A DNA stretch of 36,801 nt from Bacteroidales bacterium. Its GTDB lineage: Bacteria; Bacteroidota; Bacteroidia; Bacteroidales; Muribaculaceae. Below the pieces are notes generated by a model that saw only the letters and a list, made by a program, of their open reading frames with translations, was not told the origin of the DNA and did no database searches. The stretch covers positions 1 through 36,801 of the forward strand of contig SFGS01000015.1 of the NCBI GenBank assembly GCA_004557565.1, read 5' to 3'. This document shows, in pieces, positions 21,107-30,181 of this stretch (position 1 is the stretch's first letter; each line of letters opens with the position of its first letter). Position numbers and translations under genes: made by a program.

Positions 21107-24100
21107 TTATCTGTAGATTTTTTTGATAACTTTTGATGTGCCGTCGGTGTAGTGGGTAACGACGATGTTCAATCCATTGAATGGACGTGTGCTCACTCTA
21201 CCAGCGATGTCGGTGTAGGTGACGCATTGCACAGGCTTGTCGCCAAGTTCGTTTTCAAGCACATCGGTGGCAAGTCCGCCCAATTCGGGATATTCAATAT
21301 CGAGGAAGAATGTGGCTTTATACTTCTCTGGGTGCGCTACTGATACACCAGCGAGCGCATCACCACGCAAATCGTAGTCGTAGCAGATGTTGTCGGGGGC
21401 ACCGATTGGAGCGCCAGTGAGTTCGGTGTCGGAAACGTATGCCTTCAGCACCACAAATTCACCTCTCGCATCAGAGAACTTGAAGTTTGCAACATTGTTG
21501 AACCAGTCTTTTATGTAATCGAAGTTGGTGATTTCAGATGTGCTTGTCATATTGCTGTTGATAACAGGAAGTATGGTGGCACCTTTTTCCACCGAGTGGA
21601 GAATTACGCCCATTGTTTTGATATCGTCAGCATTGATGGGCTCTGCAATTCGCCAGTTGCTCACCTTGCTCACATCCAAACCGTCGGCTTCGAGTGTCTC
21701 GGCATGGGTAAGGGTAACAGGTGTTTCGCGAGGCTTATTTTCCTTGTTGTTGTCGCCCAAGTATTTCTCGTAATGGTGAATGATGTATTCACCTACCTTT
21801 TTGCTGAGCATAGGTTCTCCGCCCTCTGCTCCAGTCCATTGGGTTCGCAAGTAATAGATATAGAAATGCTTGCCCTTGTGGGAGAATTTTGCGAGGTCGG
21901 CTTTGACTTTGCGATAGTTGTTTGAGGCATCAATGCCAGGCAGATTGGGGTCGCCCTTGATTTCTGGCTCCTGTGGATAGCCATAGTCTTCACCAATGTG
22001 TGGCGAATTGATGTTCAGCGCGTTAAGGTGCATATTCTGCACGTGCACATCGCGAAGTTCAAGGTTTTGACTCAAATCGAGTTTGTGCAGCCAGTTGCCT
22101 TTTGCGAGTTGACGGCCAGCCCAACGCGATTTGTGCAACCAGAGCGACTTCAAATTCTTCAATCCCGAAAGGTCGATTTTGTCGATATACATTGAGAATG
22201 CGTGGAGCACTTCAAGGTTAGGGAGTTGGTCGATTACCTCGGTTTGGAATGTGTTGTTGGGCAAACCTTTGTTTTCCTCATCGTAGCCATACACATTGTC
22301 GAAAATCAACAAACTCTTCATTGCGGCATTGGCAGTTTTATCTGCCTTGAGGTGTGTGAAATCAAAATCGTGCTCAAGTCGGAGTTCTGCAAGTTGCGTA
22401 TTCTTTGTGATATCAAGAGATTTGAATTTTATATTGTTGCTCAAATTCAAGACCTTCAAATTTAGAAGAACAGAGGCATCGAAAGTGGTGAGGTTGTTGA
22501 AATCTAAATACACTTCTTCGAGATTCTTGTTGTGCGAAAGGTCGGCACTTGAAATAGGTGTATAACTGTTGAATTGGCGATTATCCGCATCTACTGAATA
22601 ACGTGTGCCTTTGGCATTAAAGCCAAATCGCTCGCGGCTCATGTTCAGTTTCTTGATGTCGGTGTAATAGCCGATGCCTGTAATGTCGCTCACGCCAGAG
22701 AACGTATACAATGGGTGCCCGTCGCTCACTTCTGATGTCTTTGTTTCCACACCATAAGTGCCCAAATTGATTTCTGTAAATTCATTCAATCCCATAGGAC
22801 TGAAATCGTTTTCCGCTTTGGCAACAGGCAACAGCACCAATTTGAACGGATATGCGTTCGTCACCGCCTTGAATCCAGTGGAAATATCAAATACGTCATT
22901 AAAACTGGTGGCACCACCTGGGTAACCATCTGGAAATTTACCATTAATAATTGAGGGCCAGAATGGAAGTTTTGCATTGCTGCTGTTTCGTGCTCTGGTG
23001 TACCAAACTCTGCTGCCACTCTCTTTCAAAATCCATTCAATGAAATATTTGTCCTTGATTCCTTCGTATTTTGTGTAGTTTTTGTCGAATGATTTCAGCA
23101 CCACGAAATCCCTCTTTCCGTAAGCGATACCGTTGTCTGCTGAATGGAAATACCACAAGCCGTTTTCGCCCTTTTTGAAGAAATAACCTAAGCCGGCAAG
23201 GTCGCCAGTGGCATCTTCCTTATACTCGTAGTTTTCCTTTTCGGTAGCAGTCATCTCTCTTACGCGAAGATTCTTCACCTTAATGGTTATGCCTGACTGG
23301 CTGCCGAAGTCCAATCGGAGTTCTTCTCCTGTCTTACCCCAAGAGAGCGAATTGCGCTCGTTGGCGATGATGGCTTGGAATGATTTGAAGGAAGAAGTGG
23401 CGTTCATCGCTCCAAATGATTTAGAACGGGGTTCACTCCATGTGTTGCCAAAGAAAATCTGAAGGTTATTAATATCAGCAGAACTGGTGTAGTCGAACTC
23501 TACCACGCACAACGACGACGCAAGGTCGGAGGCAAGAGCCTTGGTAAAGATAAATGGATCATTGCCTGTAGTATTCAAGGTGTATTCACCACTTGTAGCA
23601 TCGTAAGAAGCCGACATTTGAGTATGCTCTGTGGTGTTCAACTCCAATTTCGTGCCAGTGAACACCGGCTCGCCGAGTGTGGCGGCCTCGTATTCATTGT
23701 TGGCCGCATCGAGAGCCGTGACGGCATACCAATAGTTGTCCTCCTTGTCGGCTGGCAGTTCGTAAGAGTTGGTATAAGTCACATCCACCAAATGCTCGCT
23801 ATTGATGCCGTTTTGCGCAGTTGACGCATAAGGCATGGAGGTGGATTTTGGCACAGCGTAGATGGCGTAACGGCACATTTTGTCGTTGCTCACAGCATCC
23901 CACGAGAGTTGTTTGCCATTCTTAGCCAGGTTTTCAGGCTTTTTATAGTTAGCCTTCGCCTTCCAAGTCATGGCAGGTGGAATGGCCTTGTGGGTGTAGA
24001 TGTTCTGTTTCACATAATTAGCAAACGTGCTTCCCCAACTACCTTCCTTCAAGCACTTGGCAGAGAAGAAGATGCTACCAGGGGCATTGTTGAGGGTATT

Positions 24101-25240
24101 GCTGCGGTTTGCACTTATTTGATACAGCATTTGGATATATGAGGCAGTGTTGCCAGGAGTAAGCACGCTTTCGGAAGTGTTGTAATGGCTTGCATAGTGG
24201 TGACGGCCAAACTGGTTAGCCACCTTACTCCACCACTGGGTAAGAGGGATGTAAGGTGCTAACGTGTTGGTAGTGCTCCAATAAATTTGTGGCGAAATGT
24301 AATCAATGCTTTTATCTTCAAGCCACTGCACAGGGTCGCTGAATATGCCATTGTATTGCCAGTCGCTCGCACAGGTGATTTGCTCTACACCGTGCTTCTT
24401 TGCCACAGCCGCATCAGAACAACTAACGCCAGCAGGCGAGATACCGAACGAGCAATCGGGGCGATGCTGCTGAACGGCTGCATAAACGGCTTTCACCATG
24501 CGGTTCACATTGTCGCGTCGCCAGTCGCCGATGTTCATACTTGTACCCGAGTTTTGCCACTCCTGATAGTCGCCAGCGGTGTTGGTGGTAGGAATTTTGT
24601 CGGGATAGAAGTAGTCGTCGAACACCAATCCGTCAACATCGTATTTGGTGATGATTTCTACACACACGTTCACAATTCGGTCGATTGTCCACTTCTGGGC
24701 TGGGTCAAGGATACTGACCCCTCCATAGGTGAGTAGGTGCTTGCGTGCTTCTGCATCTTTTGCATTGCTCCATGACTCACCAGCCCATGGCTGTTCTGGT
24801 GTCTTGGAATAGCGGTAGGGATTAACCCACGCATCAATGCGCAAACCGCGCTTGTGCGCCTCTTGCACTGCAAAAGCCAATGGATCCCAACCGGGATCTG
24901 TGCCACGCGAGCCACTCAAGTAACTCGACCATGGTTCATAACTTGATTTGTAGAATGCATCACACATAGGACGCACCTGAAAACAAACGGAATTGAGGTT
25001 TGCGGTTTTGCAAGCATCAAAATAGGCAATCAAGTCAGCCTTCATCTGGTCGGGATTTCCGTAATGATTCGCTTTAGGCCAATCAATGTTGAAAACGGTA
25101 GCAATCCAAACCGAGCGCATTTCGCGCTTTTGCGCATAGCCATCGGCTGCATTTACCGAATTTGACCCCACAAAGCAGGTCAAAGCCAGCAACGCCAATG
25201 CCATACACCTAAAAAATTTGGCATTTTTAAAATAATTCAT
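21107..25240 (-). CDS. Large secreted GHL10-type glycoside hydrolase with LRRs and probable T9SS sorting domain
   Basis: This 1377-aa protein (ATG 25240; a TTG two codons upstream is unlikely) has a signal peptide ending near VNAADG. Next is a glycosyl hydrolase-like 10 (DUF187) barrel: REMRSVWIATVFNIDWP, FQVRPMCDAFYKS, AWVNPYRYS, GLVFDDYFYP, FGISPAG and ISPQIYW. A fibronectin III-like module follows (about 430-520), then unassigned beta-rich regions and leucine-rich repeats (about 900-1080, e.g. LSHNKNLEEVYLDFNNLTTF). The C-terminal ~55 residues (CVTYTDIAGRVS..., GLNIVVTHYTDGTSKVIKKIYR) resemble a type IX secretion sorting domain, implying display on or release from the cell surface. GHL10 enzymes are linked to glycan or peptidoglycan-type substrates; the target here is unknown. 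Confidence 0.85.
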   Translation of the reverse strand: MNYFKNAKFFRCMALALLALTCFVGSNSVNAADGYAQKREMRSVWIATVFNIDWPKANHYGNPDQMKADLIAYFDACKTANLNSVCFQVRPMCDAFYKSSYEPWSSYLSGSRGTDPGWDPLAFAVQEAHKRGLRIDAWVNPYRYSKTPEQPWAGESWSNAKDAEARKHLLTYGGVSILDPAQKWTIDRIVNVCVEIITKYDVDGLVFDDYFYPDKIPTTNTAGDYQEWQNSGTSMNIGDWRRDNVNRMVKAVYAAVQQHRPDCSFGISPAGVSCSDAAVAKKHGVEQITCASDWQYNGIFSDPVQWLEDKSIDYISPQIYWSTTNTLAPYIPLTQWWSKVANQFGRHHYASHYNTSESVLTPGNTASYIQMLYQISANRSNTLNNAPGSIFFSAKCLKEGSWGSTFANYVKQNIYTHKAIPPAMTWKAKANYKKPENLAKNGKQLSWDAVSNDKMCRYAIYAVPKSTSMPYASTAQNGINSEHLVDVTYTNSYELPADKEDNYWYAVTALDAANNEYEAATLGEPVFTGTKLELNTTEHTQMSASYDATSGEYTLNTTGNDPFIFTKALASDLASSLCVVEFDYTSSADINNLQIFFGNTWSEPRSKSFGAMNATSSFKSFQAIIANERNSLSWGKTGEELRLDFGSQSGITIKVKNLRVREMTATEKENYEYKEDATGDLAGLGYFFKKGENGLWYFHSADNGIAYGKRDFVVLKSFDKNYTKYEGIKDKYFIEWILKESGSRVWYTRARNSSNAKLPFWPSIINGKFPDGYPGGATSFNDVFDISTGFKAVTNAYPFKLVLLPVAKAENDFSPMGLNEFTEINLGTYGVETKTSEVSDGHPLYTFSGVSDITGIGYYTDIKKLNMSRERFGFNAKGTRYSVDADNRQFNSYTPISSADLSHNKNLEEVYLDFNNLTTFDASVLLNLKVLNLSNNIKFKSLDITKNTQLAELRLEHDFDFTHLKADKTANAAMKSLLIFDNVYGYDEENKGLPNNTFQTEVIDQLPNLEVLHAFSMYIDKIDLSGLKNLKSLWLHKSRWAGRQLAKGNWLHKLDLSQNLELRDVHVQNMHLNALNINSPHIGEDYGYPQEPEIKGDPNLPGIDASNNYRKVKADLAKFSHKGKHFYIYYLRTQWTGAEGGEPMLSKKVGEYIIHHYEKYLGDNNKENKPRETPVTLTHAETLEADGLDVSKVSNWRIAEPINADDIKTMGVILHSVEKGATILPVINSNMTSTSEITNFDYIKDWFNNVANFKFSDARGEFVVLKAYVSDTELTGAPIGAPDNICYDYDLRGDALAGVSVAHPEKYKATFFLDIEYPELGGLATDVLENELGDKPVQCVTYTDIAGRVSTRPFNGLNIVVTHYTDGTSKVIKKIYR

Positions 25241-25458
25241 ACACAAATAAATTTAATTAATGAATAAATCTTATAACAATTTAGTTAATTAGTTGTGGAG
25301 GTGAAAGTTATATATATTAGATATTATGTGCTTTGTGTCATACAGCACAAAACACCCATATCACATTAACTGACCTCTTTCGTTTTTTTTGTTCAAATGA
25401 GGCGAATAGGACAACTCATTTATAAGAGCGTGGTTTCCTGCAACTATTAAATTTCGCC

Positions 25459-25489
25459 CAAATTTAGAAAAACTGATGGTGATGTGCAA
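25459..25489 (-). promoter_or_regulatory. Promoter of the GHL10/LRR gene
   Basis: On the minus strand, TTG (25487-25489), a 20-nt spacer and TAAATTTG (25459-25466) form a good Bacteroidota promoter. It predicts a leader of about 210 nt, which contains an AGCACA/TGTGCT hairpin near 25330-25350 but no recognised regulatory RNA. Confidence 0.6.
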
Positions 25490-25555
25490 ATTTTTCATAA
25501 ATTTTCTTTCAAAACGCTACGGGTTTTAACATTGTTCGCCTAATCTCCTCCTATT

Positions 25556-26340
25556 ACCCTCCACCAATCGGTCGTTATGGCTCACTAATGGCCGATTGGG
25601 GTACAGTGGGAAATTTCTGGGGGGATAGATTATGTATTGTTGCAGAATCGTGAATGGAATCAAAGACAAAAACATAAAAAAACAGCCTTGGAGCAAAGTG
25701 GAATGCTTCGCATCTGGCGGTGCGACTGTGCGCTTTGCGTCATTGGAAGCGAGTTTCCATGCCGCCAACCACACAATCCCTCCGCCACCCTCTTACGAGG
25801 GCTATCCACGTTGCCCCAAGGATAAAAACCGCTCGCCGTTTCACGGCGAAAAACCCCTTGATGATAAAATGAATTCTTGGTAAAATGCAGTATTACAATT
25901 ATGGGCGGACGTGAAGTATCACGACCGACCCTCTCCGAGGCTCATATTGTGTGCGCATCGCTATCACCAAGCTACGCTCAATCGCTTTGCGATTATCGTT
26001 TGCATGGTGTTTTGAATCATTTGGCATCTCCGATGCCTGTCTCAGTTGTTGTTTTAGTTTCCCCCATGGATTTTCCATTGAACCATAATCAGTCGTTTCC
26101 AACGGCCACAAGCCTCCACAAAGTCTTTACTTCAGTCACTATAGTTTTTCCAGTGCTTTCGCCTTTGGCACGCAATCCAATGCGTTGATACATTGCTAAT
26201 TGCATTGAAACATGCCGGAGGCATGTCCCTACGTTATGATGCAATTTGTGCGCCCGCCTATTGTGGCTGACATAAATCATCGCATCTGCGATGCCTGTCT
26301 CAAAGGGTTGTTTCAGTTTCCCCAGTATTTATTCACAGAA
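25556..26340. repeat. Compound repeat region without genes
   Basis: This long gap holds fragments of dispersed repeats. 25562-25602 has inverted ends CCAATCGGTC/GGCCGATTGG, like the MITE termini with the middle deleted. 25826-25860 carries a CGCCGTTTCACGGCG palindrome. 25904-25925 matches the 25-nt unit at 6065. 26203-26236 is the reverse complement of the repeat at 6168-6201. CCCCAGTATTTAT recurs at 26318 as at 6146. Small open frames here (e.g. 25632-25883, 25877-26188) have no start signals, odd composition and repeat content; I do not call them genes. Confidence 0.65.
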
Positions 26341-26427
26341 CCCTCTGGTTTGGGTTAAAAGATAAACAAAATTCATTCTTCTAAAAATCAGAAATACTAC
26401 AAGTCGTAATGACCGATTTGGGTTTAA
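26341..26427. repeat. MITE-like repeat, partial copy
   Basis: This segment matches 14263-14330 closely (AAACAAAATTCATTCTTCT, AAAATCAGAAATAC, GTAATGACCGATTTGGGTTT), i.e. the right-hand part of the 193-bp element including its terminus. The left terminus is missing. Confidence 0.7.
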
Positions 26428-26438
26428 AGGATTACTTA

Positions 26439-27503
26439 TTATACATTTTCTTTGTCATGCACACTATTTTCCTCACTAAACGCCTTTATCTCGTCAGTAA
26501 GGACTTTCTGTAATTTATCTTTTGGTACTATCAGTTGATAGTCTGCCACTCCGATTGGTTTTCCCATATCTTCAAGGGCAAGTTCTACCTCTATACGGTC
26601 TTTCTCCGCACAAAGAATGATGCCAATGGAGCGATTCTCATCCGCACCACGTTCAAGACGGTCGAGCAGAGACAGATAATAGTTCATCTTTCCTGCATAC
26701 TCAGGTTTGAAAGCACCTATCTTCAAGTCAACAGCCACAAGGCAGCGCAGTCCACGATGGAAAAACAGCATATCAACCTTGCTCTCTTTGCCATTGTATT
26801 CCAGCACATGCTGGTTTCCGATGAATGTAAAGCCACTGCCGAGTTCCATAAGGAAACGGGTGATAGTTTTTACAAGGCGATTTTCAAGTTCAAGTTCCAA
26901 GATAGGACTTGTTACTCCCAAGAAGCCGAGATTGTAGGTGCTGCTAAACACCTCGTTGGCATACTGCGCTTGTTGTGCAGGAAGAGTGCGTTCGAAATTG
27001 TTGTCTACCCGTGCCAATGCCTGTGTCTCATACATATTGAGTTTGATGGCATTGAGCAACAAGTCGCGATTCCAACCTTTAGTTATGGTTTCCTGCGCAT
27101 AATATAGCGTGGTTTCATCATTAAATCCCTTGCTCAACAGCAGCAGATTGTGCGACCACGGCAAAAGTGCTACGGAGCGTAGCACTTTTTCATCATGCCC
27201 AGCATAACGCTCATAAAATTTCTTCATGTTCCAAAGTTGACGTGGCGAAACACCCATCTTCGGATAGCGCTCCTTTAGGTCAGCCGACAATCGTTTAACC
27301 ATGCTGTCGCCATATCCGCTTTCAATTTTGCGTTCATGAAGCATCTGACCAATCTCCCAATAGGCAGTGGACACATACCCATTAACATGCTTAGCAATTT
27401 CTGTTCGTGCATGCTCAATTACTGCAACGGCATGTCGCAGAATTTCGGTATAATCGTCACTTCCTATTTGAAGTTGTCCGTTGTTAGTATTATCTGTTGC
27501 CAT
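26439..27503 (-). CDS. YhcG/DUF1016 family PD-(D/E)XK nuclease
   Basis: This 354-aa protein combines the DUF1016 N-terminal domain (about 15-180: YWEIGQMLHERKIESGYGDSMVKRLSADL and PRQLWNMKKFYERY) with a C-terminal PD-(D/E)XK nuclease fold. Candidate active-site residues are D244 (KVDMLFF) and D259-L-K261 (VAVDLKIGAFKPEYAGKM). The family is widespread in accessory regions, often near restriction-modification genes or mobile DNA; its biological role is unclear. The start at ATG 27503 (MATDNTNNG) was chosen because the longer frame begins with TTG at 27545. It is flanked by the repeat region on its 3' side and the tRNA-Leu gene on its 5' side. No methyltransferase or specificity subunit is nearby. 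Confidence 0.88.
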   Translation of the reverse strand: MATDNTNNGQLQIGSDDYTEILRHAVAVIEHARTEIAKHVNGYVSTAYWEIGQMLHERKIESGYGDSMVKRLSADLKERYPKMGVSPRQLWNMKKFYERYAGHDEKVLRSVALLPWSHNLLLLSKGFNDETTLYYAQETITKGWNRDLLLNAIKLNMYETQALARVDNNFERTLPAQQAQYANEVFSSTYNLGFLGVTSPILELELENRLVKTITRFLMELGSGFTFIGNQHVLEYNGKESKVDMLFFHRGLRCLVAVDLKIGAFKPEYAGKMNYYLSLLDRLERGADENRSIGIILCAEKDRIEVELALEDMGKPIGVADYQLIVPKDKLQKVLTDEIKAFSEENSVHDKENV

Positions 27504-27600
27504 AGTAAATCTGTCAATGTTTTTCTTTCCGAAGATTGTCAGCAACTACTATTTCAAGCAGTTTCGCAATCATCTTGAGATTTCATTGTATTGCAATGTA

Positions 27601-27632
27601 CAAAGATACGCAATCCAATCCGAAAGCCACAA
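27601..27632 (-). promoter_or_regulatory. Promoter of YhcG-like gene
   Basis: On the minus strand, TTG (27630-27632), a 21-nt spacer and TATCTTTG (27601-27608) match the consensus, about 98 nt upstream of the start codon. Confidence 0.6.
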
Positions 27633-27668
27633 GTTTACATCTAAAATTTATTTTTTCATTAGCGCAAA

Positions 27669-27709
27669 AAAAAATCCTGGCTGCTTTTTTTGAACAGTCA
27701 GGATTTTTG
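27669..27709 (-). terminator. Terminator after tRNA-Leu
   Basis: AAAATCCTGGCTG (27671-27683) pairs with CAGTCAGGATTTT (27695-27707) with one G-T pair. On the minus strand it is followed by a run of T's just downstream of the tRNA. Confidence 0.75.
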
Positions 27710-27718
27710 GTTTGGGGG

Positions 27719-27800
27719 TGCGCCTGAAAGGACTCGAACCTTCACGCCTTGCGACACTAGATCCTAAGTCTAGCGCGTCTACCAATTCCGCCACAAGCGC
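27719..27800 (-). tRNA. tRNA-Leu, anticodon TAG
   Basis: The minus strand folds as a class II tRNA: acceptor GCGCTTG/CAGGCGC with discriminator A, D-arm GTGGCGGAATTGGTAGACGC, anticodon stem CTAGA/TCTAG with loop CTTAGGA giving anticodon TAG, a long variable arm (TGTCGCAAGGCGT) and T-arm GGTTCGAGTCC. The long variable arm and A73 are leucine hallmarks. CCA is not encoded. A -7 box and a terminator flank it, so it is a single-gene unit. Confidence 0.95.
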
Positions 27801-27814
27801 ATGTGATGTGGGTG

Positions 27815-27847
27815 CAAAGGTACAACATTTTTTGGGGTTTACGGCAA
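27815..27847 (-). promoter_or_regulatory. Promoter of tRNA-Leu
   Basis: On the minus strand, TACCTTTG (27815-27822) lies 15 nt before the tRNA 5' end, with TTG at 27845-27847 (22-nt spacer). Confidence 0.6.
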
Positions 27848-27900
27848 GAATACTATAATTTTTTCCCTTGATTGTGTAATTTTAGTTTGCCTTTTTGTTA

Positions 27901-27908
27901 TAACTTTG
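27901..27908 (+). promoter_or_regulatory. -7 box of copA
   Basis: TAACTTTG matches TAnnTTTG, 34 nt before the copA ATG. No -33 TTG lies at the usual distance, which could mean that an activator is needed. Confidence 0.5.
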
Positions 27909-27942
27909 CATTGGTAAAAGAACTAAACTATCTCTATTCTAT

Positions 27943-29883
27943 ATGTCAATCGTGAAATGTAATGTGCCTGTGGTGGGAATGGCGTGCGCAGCCTGTGCGG
28001 CGAACATCGAGCGACGCTTGCGACAGCTTGACGGCGTGCGCGATGCGTCGGTGTCGCTCCCACTGAGAATGGCGCAAATAGAGTACGATGACGATGCGAT
28101 TTCGCTTGCAGAAATCAATCGGGAAATCAACGAAATTGGGTTCAACCTGCTGATTGAGCCTCATACCGACGTTGAACAAGTGGAAAAGAAGCACTACGGC
28201 GCACTGGCAAGGCGTGTGGCTTTGGCTTGGGCAATAGCGGTGCTCACAATGGCTGTGTCGATGAATTGGATTCCCCTCCCCCAGCCCCTCAATGGATATG
28301 TGGCGATGGCTCTTGCGGCTATCGGTATGGTGACGTGTGGTGCGAAGTTCTATAAAAATGCCTTTGGCCAACTCCGCCATGGCGGTGCTGGCATGGACAC
28401 TTTAGTGGCACTCAGCACAGGCATCACTTTTGCGTTCAGCGCATTTAATGTGGTGGCTGGCGATGCCGTGTGGAGCACACGAGGCATTGCGTGGCACACC
28501 TATTTCGACTCAGCGATGATGATTATCGCCTTCGTGCTCACAGGCCGACTGCTTGAAGAAAAGGCAAGACGAGGAACAGCAAGCAGCATTCGCAAACTGA
28601 TGGGACTTGCGCCAATGACGGCAAGAATTGTAAGCAAAGACGACGACGGCGTGGAGCAACTGACCGATGTGCCCATCGCCACAATTAAAATCGGCGACTT
28701 GATAGAAGTGCGCGCAGGCGAGAAAATGCCTGTTGACGGCAAGGTGACATTCGCCACCAGTTTCATGAAAGAAGATGGCGCATACGTTGACGAGTCGATG
28801 ATTACCGGCGAACCCCTGCCAAGCGAGAAGCAAAAAGGTGCAATGGTGATGGCTGGCACCATGCTCAGCCAAGGACGAATGCGATTCCGCGCACGTCAGG
28901 TGGGTGAAGACACTGCCCTTGCGCAAATCGTGAAGATGGTGCGTGAGGCGCAAGGCTCAAAAGCGCCAGTGCAGCGCACTGTGGACCGTGCGGCACTGAT
29001 ATTTGTGCCAGTGGTGGCGTGCGTGGCTGTGCTCACATTTGTGGCATGGGTGGTGTTTGGCGGATTCGACTGTGTGCCACAAGGCATTATCAGCGCAGTG
29101 GCGGTGCTCGTGGTGGCTTGTCCTTGCGCCATGGGATTGGCAACTCCCACGGCTGTGATGGTGGGCATCGGAAAAGCCGCAGAGAAAGGCATTCTCATCA
29201 AAGACGCTACGGCACTGGAGCAACTGCGCCAAATCGACACGATGGTGGTGGATAAAACCGGCACCATCACCATTCCCAACCCGAATGTGGATTTCACTAA
29301 AACGAGCAGTATGCCCCTCGAAGAAAGGGAAACAATAAAACCCAACGCCGCCGAGGCTATGACAATGCTGACAGACGAAGGCATTGAGGTGCACATGATG
29401 AGTGGCGACACGCCTGAGGCAGCCGCCTATTGGGCGAAAAAAGCTGGCATCGCGCACTATATGAGCAAGGCTTTGCCACAAGACAAAGAAAATTTGGTGC
29501 GCAATTTGCAAGAACAAGGGCACAAGGTGGCAATGGTGGGCGACGGCATCAACGACACACAGGCACTGGCTTTAGCAGATGTGAGCATAGCCATGGGCAA
29601 AGGCACCGATGTGGCAATGGATGTGGCGCAAATCACACTCATGACCGACGATTTGAAAGCGCTACCCGAAGCCGTGGCAATGAGCCGACGCACGGTGAAG
29701 ATGATTTACCAAAATCTGTTTTGGGCATTTATCTACAACATTGTGTGCATTCCGCTGGCGGCTGGCGTGCTACACTTGTTTGGCTCCGACTTCCAAATCA
29801 CGCCCATGTGGGCAAGTGCGCTGATGGCATTTTCAAGCATCAGTGTGGTATTGAACAGTTTACGATTAAAATATGCAATATGA
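27943..29883 (+). CDS. copA: Copper-type P1B ATPase, apparently lacking the N-domain
   Basis: This 646-aa P1B-type ATPase is expected to export Cu+ from the cytoplasm. An N-terminal HMA domain carries GMACAAC (12-18). Membrane helices follow, with actuator motif MITGEP (286-291), the Cu+-type transport motif CPC (393-395), phosphorylation site DKTGTIT (D437), SGD (487-489), GDGIND (533-538) and the last helix pair. Only 52 residues separate D437 from the SGD aspartate, where canonical CopA has about 170. The ~130-residue nucleotide-binding domain with its SEHP histidine is missing, without frameshift or stop. Its last codon overlaps the start of the CopZ gene (ATGA). Confidence 0.9.
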   Translation: MSIVKCNVPVVGMACAACAANIERRLRQLDGVRDASVSLPLRMAQIEYDDDAISLAEINREINEIGFNLLIEPHTDVEQVEKKHYGALARRVALAWAIAVLTMAVSMNWIPLPQPLNGYVAMALAAIGMVTCGAKFYKNAFGQLRHGGAGMDTLVALSTGITFAFSAFNVVAGDAVWSTRGIAWHTYFDSAMMIIAFVLTGRLLEEKARRGTASSIRKLMGLAPMTARIVSKDDDGVEQLTDVPIATIKIGDLIEVRAGEKMPVDGKVTFATSFMKEDGAYVDESMITGEPLPSEKQKGAMVMAGTMLSQGRMRFRARQVGEDTALAQIVKMVREAQGSKAPVQRTVDRAALIFVPVVACVAVLTFVAWVVFGGFDCVPQGIISAVAVLVVACPCAMGLATPTAVMVGIGKAAEKGILIKDATALEQLRQIDTMVVDKTGTITIPNPNVDFTKTSSMPLEERETIKPNAAEAMTMLTDEGIEVHMMSGDTPEAAAYWAKKAGIAHYMSKALPQDKENLVRNLQEQGHKVAMVGDGINDTQALALADVSIAMGKGTDVAMDVAQITLMTDDLKALPEAVAMSRRTVKMIYQNLFWAFIYNIVCIPLAAGVLHLFGSDFQITPMWASALMAFSSISVVLNSLRLKYAI

Positions 29884-30074
29884 AAAAGGAATTTAAAATT
29901 ACAGGTATGCGGTGCAACAACTGCCGCACAAATGTGGAACGCGCCATTAAGGCGGTGGAAGGCGTGGAAAGCGCCACAGTGACCCTCGAACCAGGCAAAG
30001 CCGAAGTGGAAGGAGATTTCAATGAAGAGGCTGTGGTCGATGCCATAGAAAACCTCGGATTTGTGGTGGAATAG
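29880..30074 (+). CDS. CopZ-like heavy-metal-associated (HMA) copper chaperone
   Basis: This 64-aa HMA-domain protein carries the metal site GMRCNNC and the typical beta-alpha-beta pattern (KEFKITGM, NVERAIKAVEGVESATVTLEPGKAEVEG, VVDAIENLGFVVE). Such proteins carry Cu+ to the ATPase. The ATG at 29880 overlaps the copA stop as ATGA, implying translational coupling. An open frame continues upstream inside copA, but that is only the shadow of copA in another frame. A long hairpin follows directly. Confidence 0.9.
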   Translation: MKKEFKITGMRCNNCRTNVERAIKAVEGVESATVTLEPGKAEVEGDFNEEAVVDAIENLGFVVE

Positions 30075-30079
30075 GCATA

Positions 30080-30141
30080 TTTCGGCAGAAAATGAGCGAT
30101 TTTAGTTAAATTGTATTAAATTCGCAAATTTTCTGCCGAAA
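30080..30141 (+). terminator. Long hairpin after copA-copZ
   Basis: 14-nt perfect inverted repeats (30080-30093 with 30128-30141, TTTCGGCAGAAAAT) enclose a second imperfect stem (GCGATTTTA/TAAATTCGC). It starts 5 nt after copZ and probably ends or protects the copA-copZ mRNA. There is no long U-tract. Confidence 0.55.
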
Positions 30142-30144
30142 AAG

Positions 30145-30175
30145 TATGTTATATAACATAAAAGTTATACCTTTG
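30145..30175 (+). promoter_or_regulatory. Promoter and palindromic operator of small RNA copy A
   Basis: TACCTTTG (30168-30175) is a -7 box. The -33 region is occupied by a perfect 16-bp palindrome TATGTTATATAACATA (30145-30160), which looks like a binding site for a dimeric regulator. The same arrangement is repeated 405 bp downstream. Confidence 0.6.
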
Positions 30176-30181
30176 CATCGG

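Noticed and set aside
25632..25883. 83-codon frame in the repeat region
   Set aside because: It overlaps dispersed repeats, has no promoter, and resembles no protein fold that I can recognise.
29430..29879. Upstream extension of the CopZ frame inside copA
   Set aside because: It lies within the intact copA frame; the HMA domain begins exactly at the ATG at 29880.
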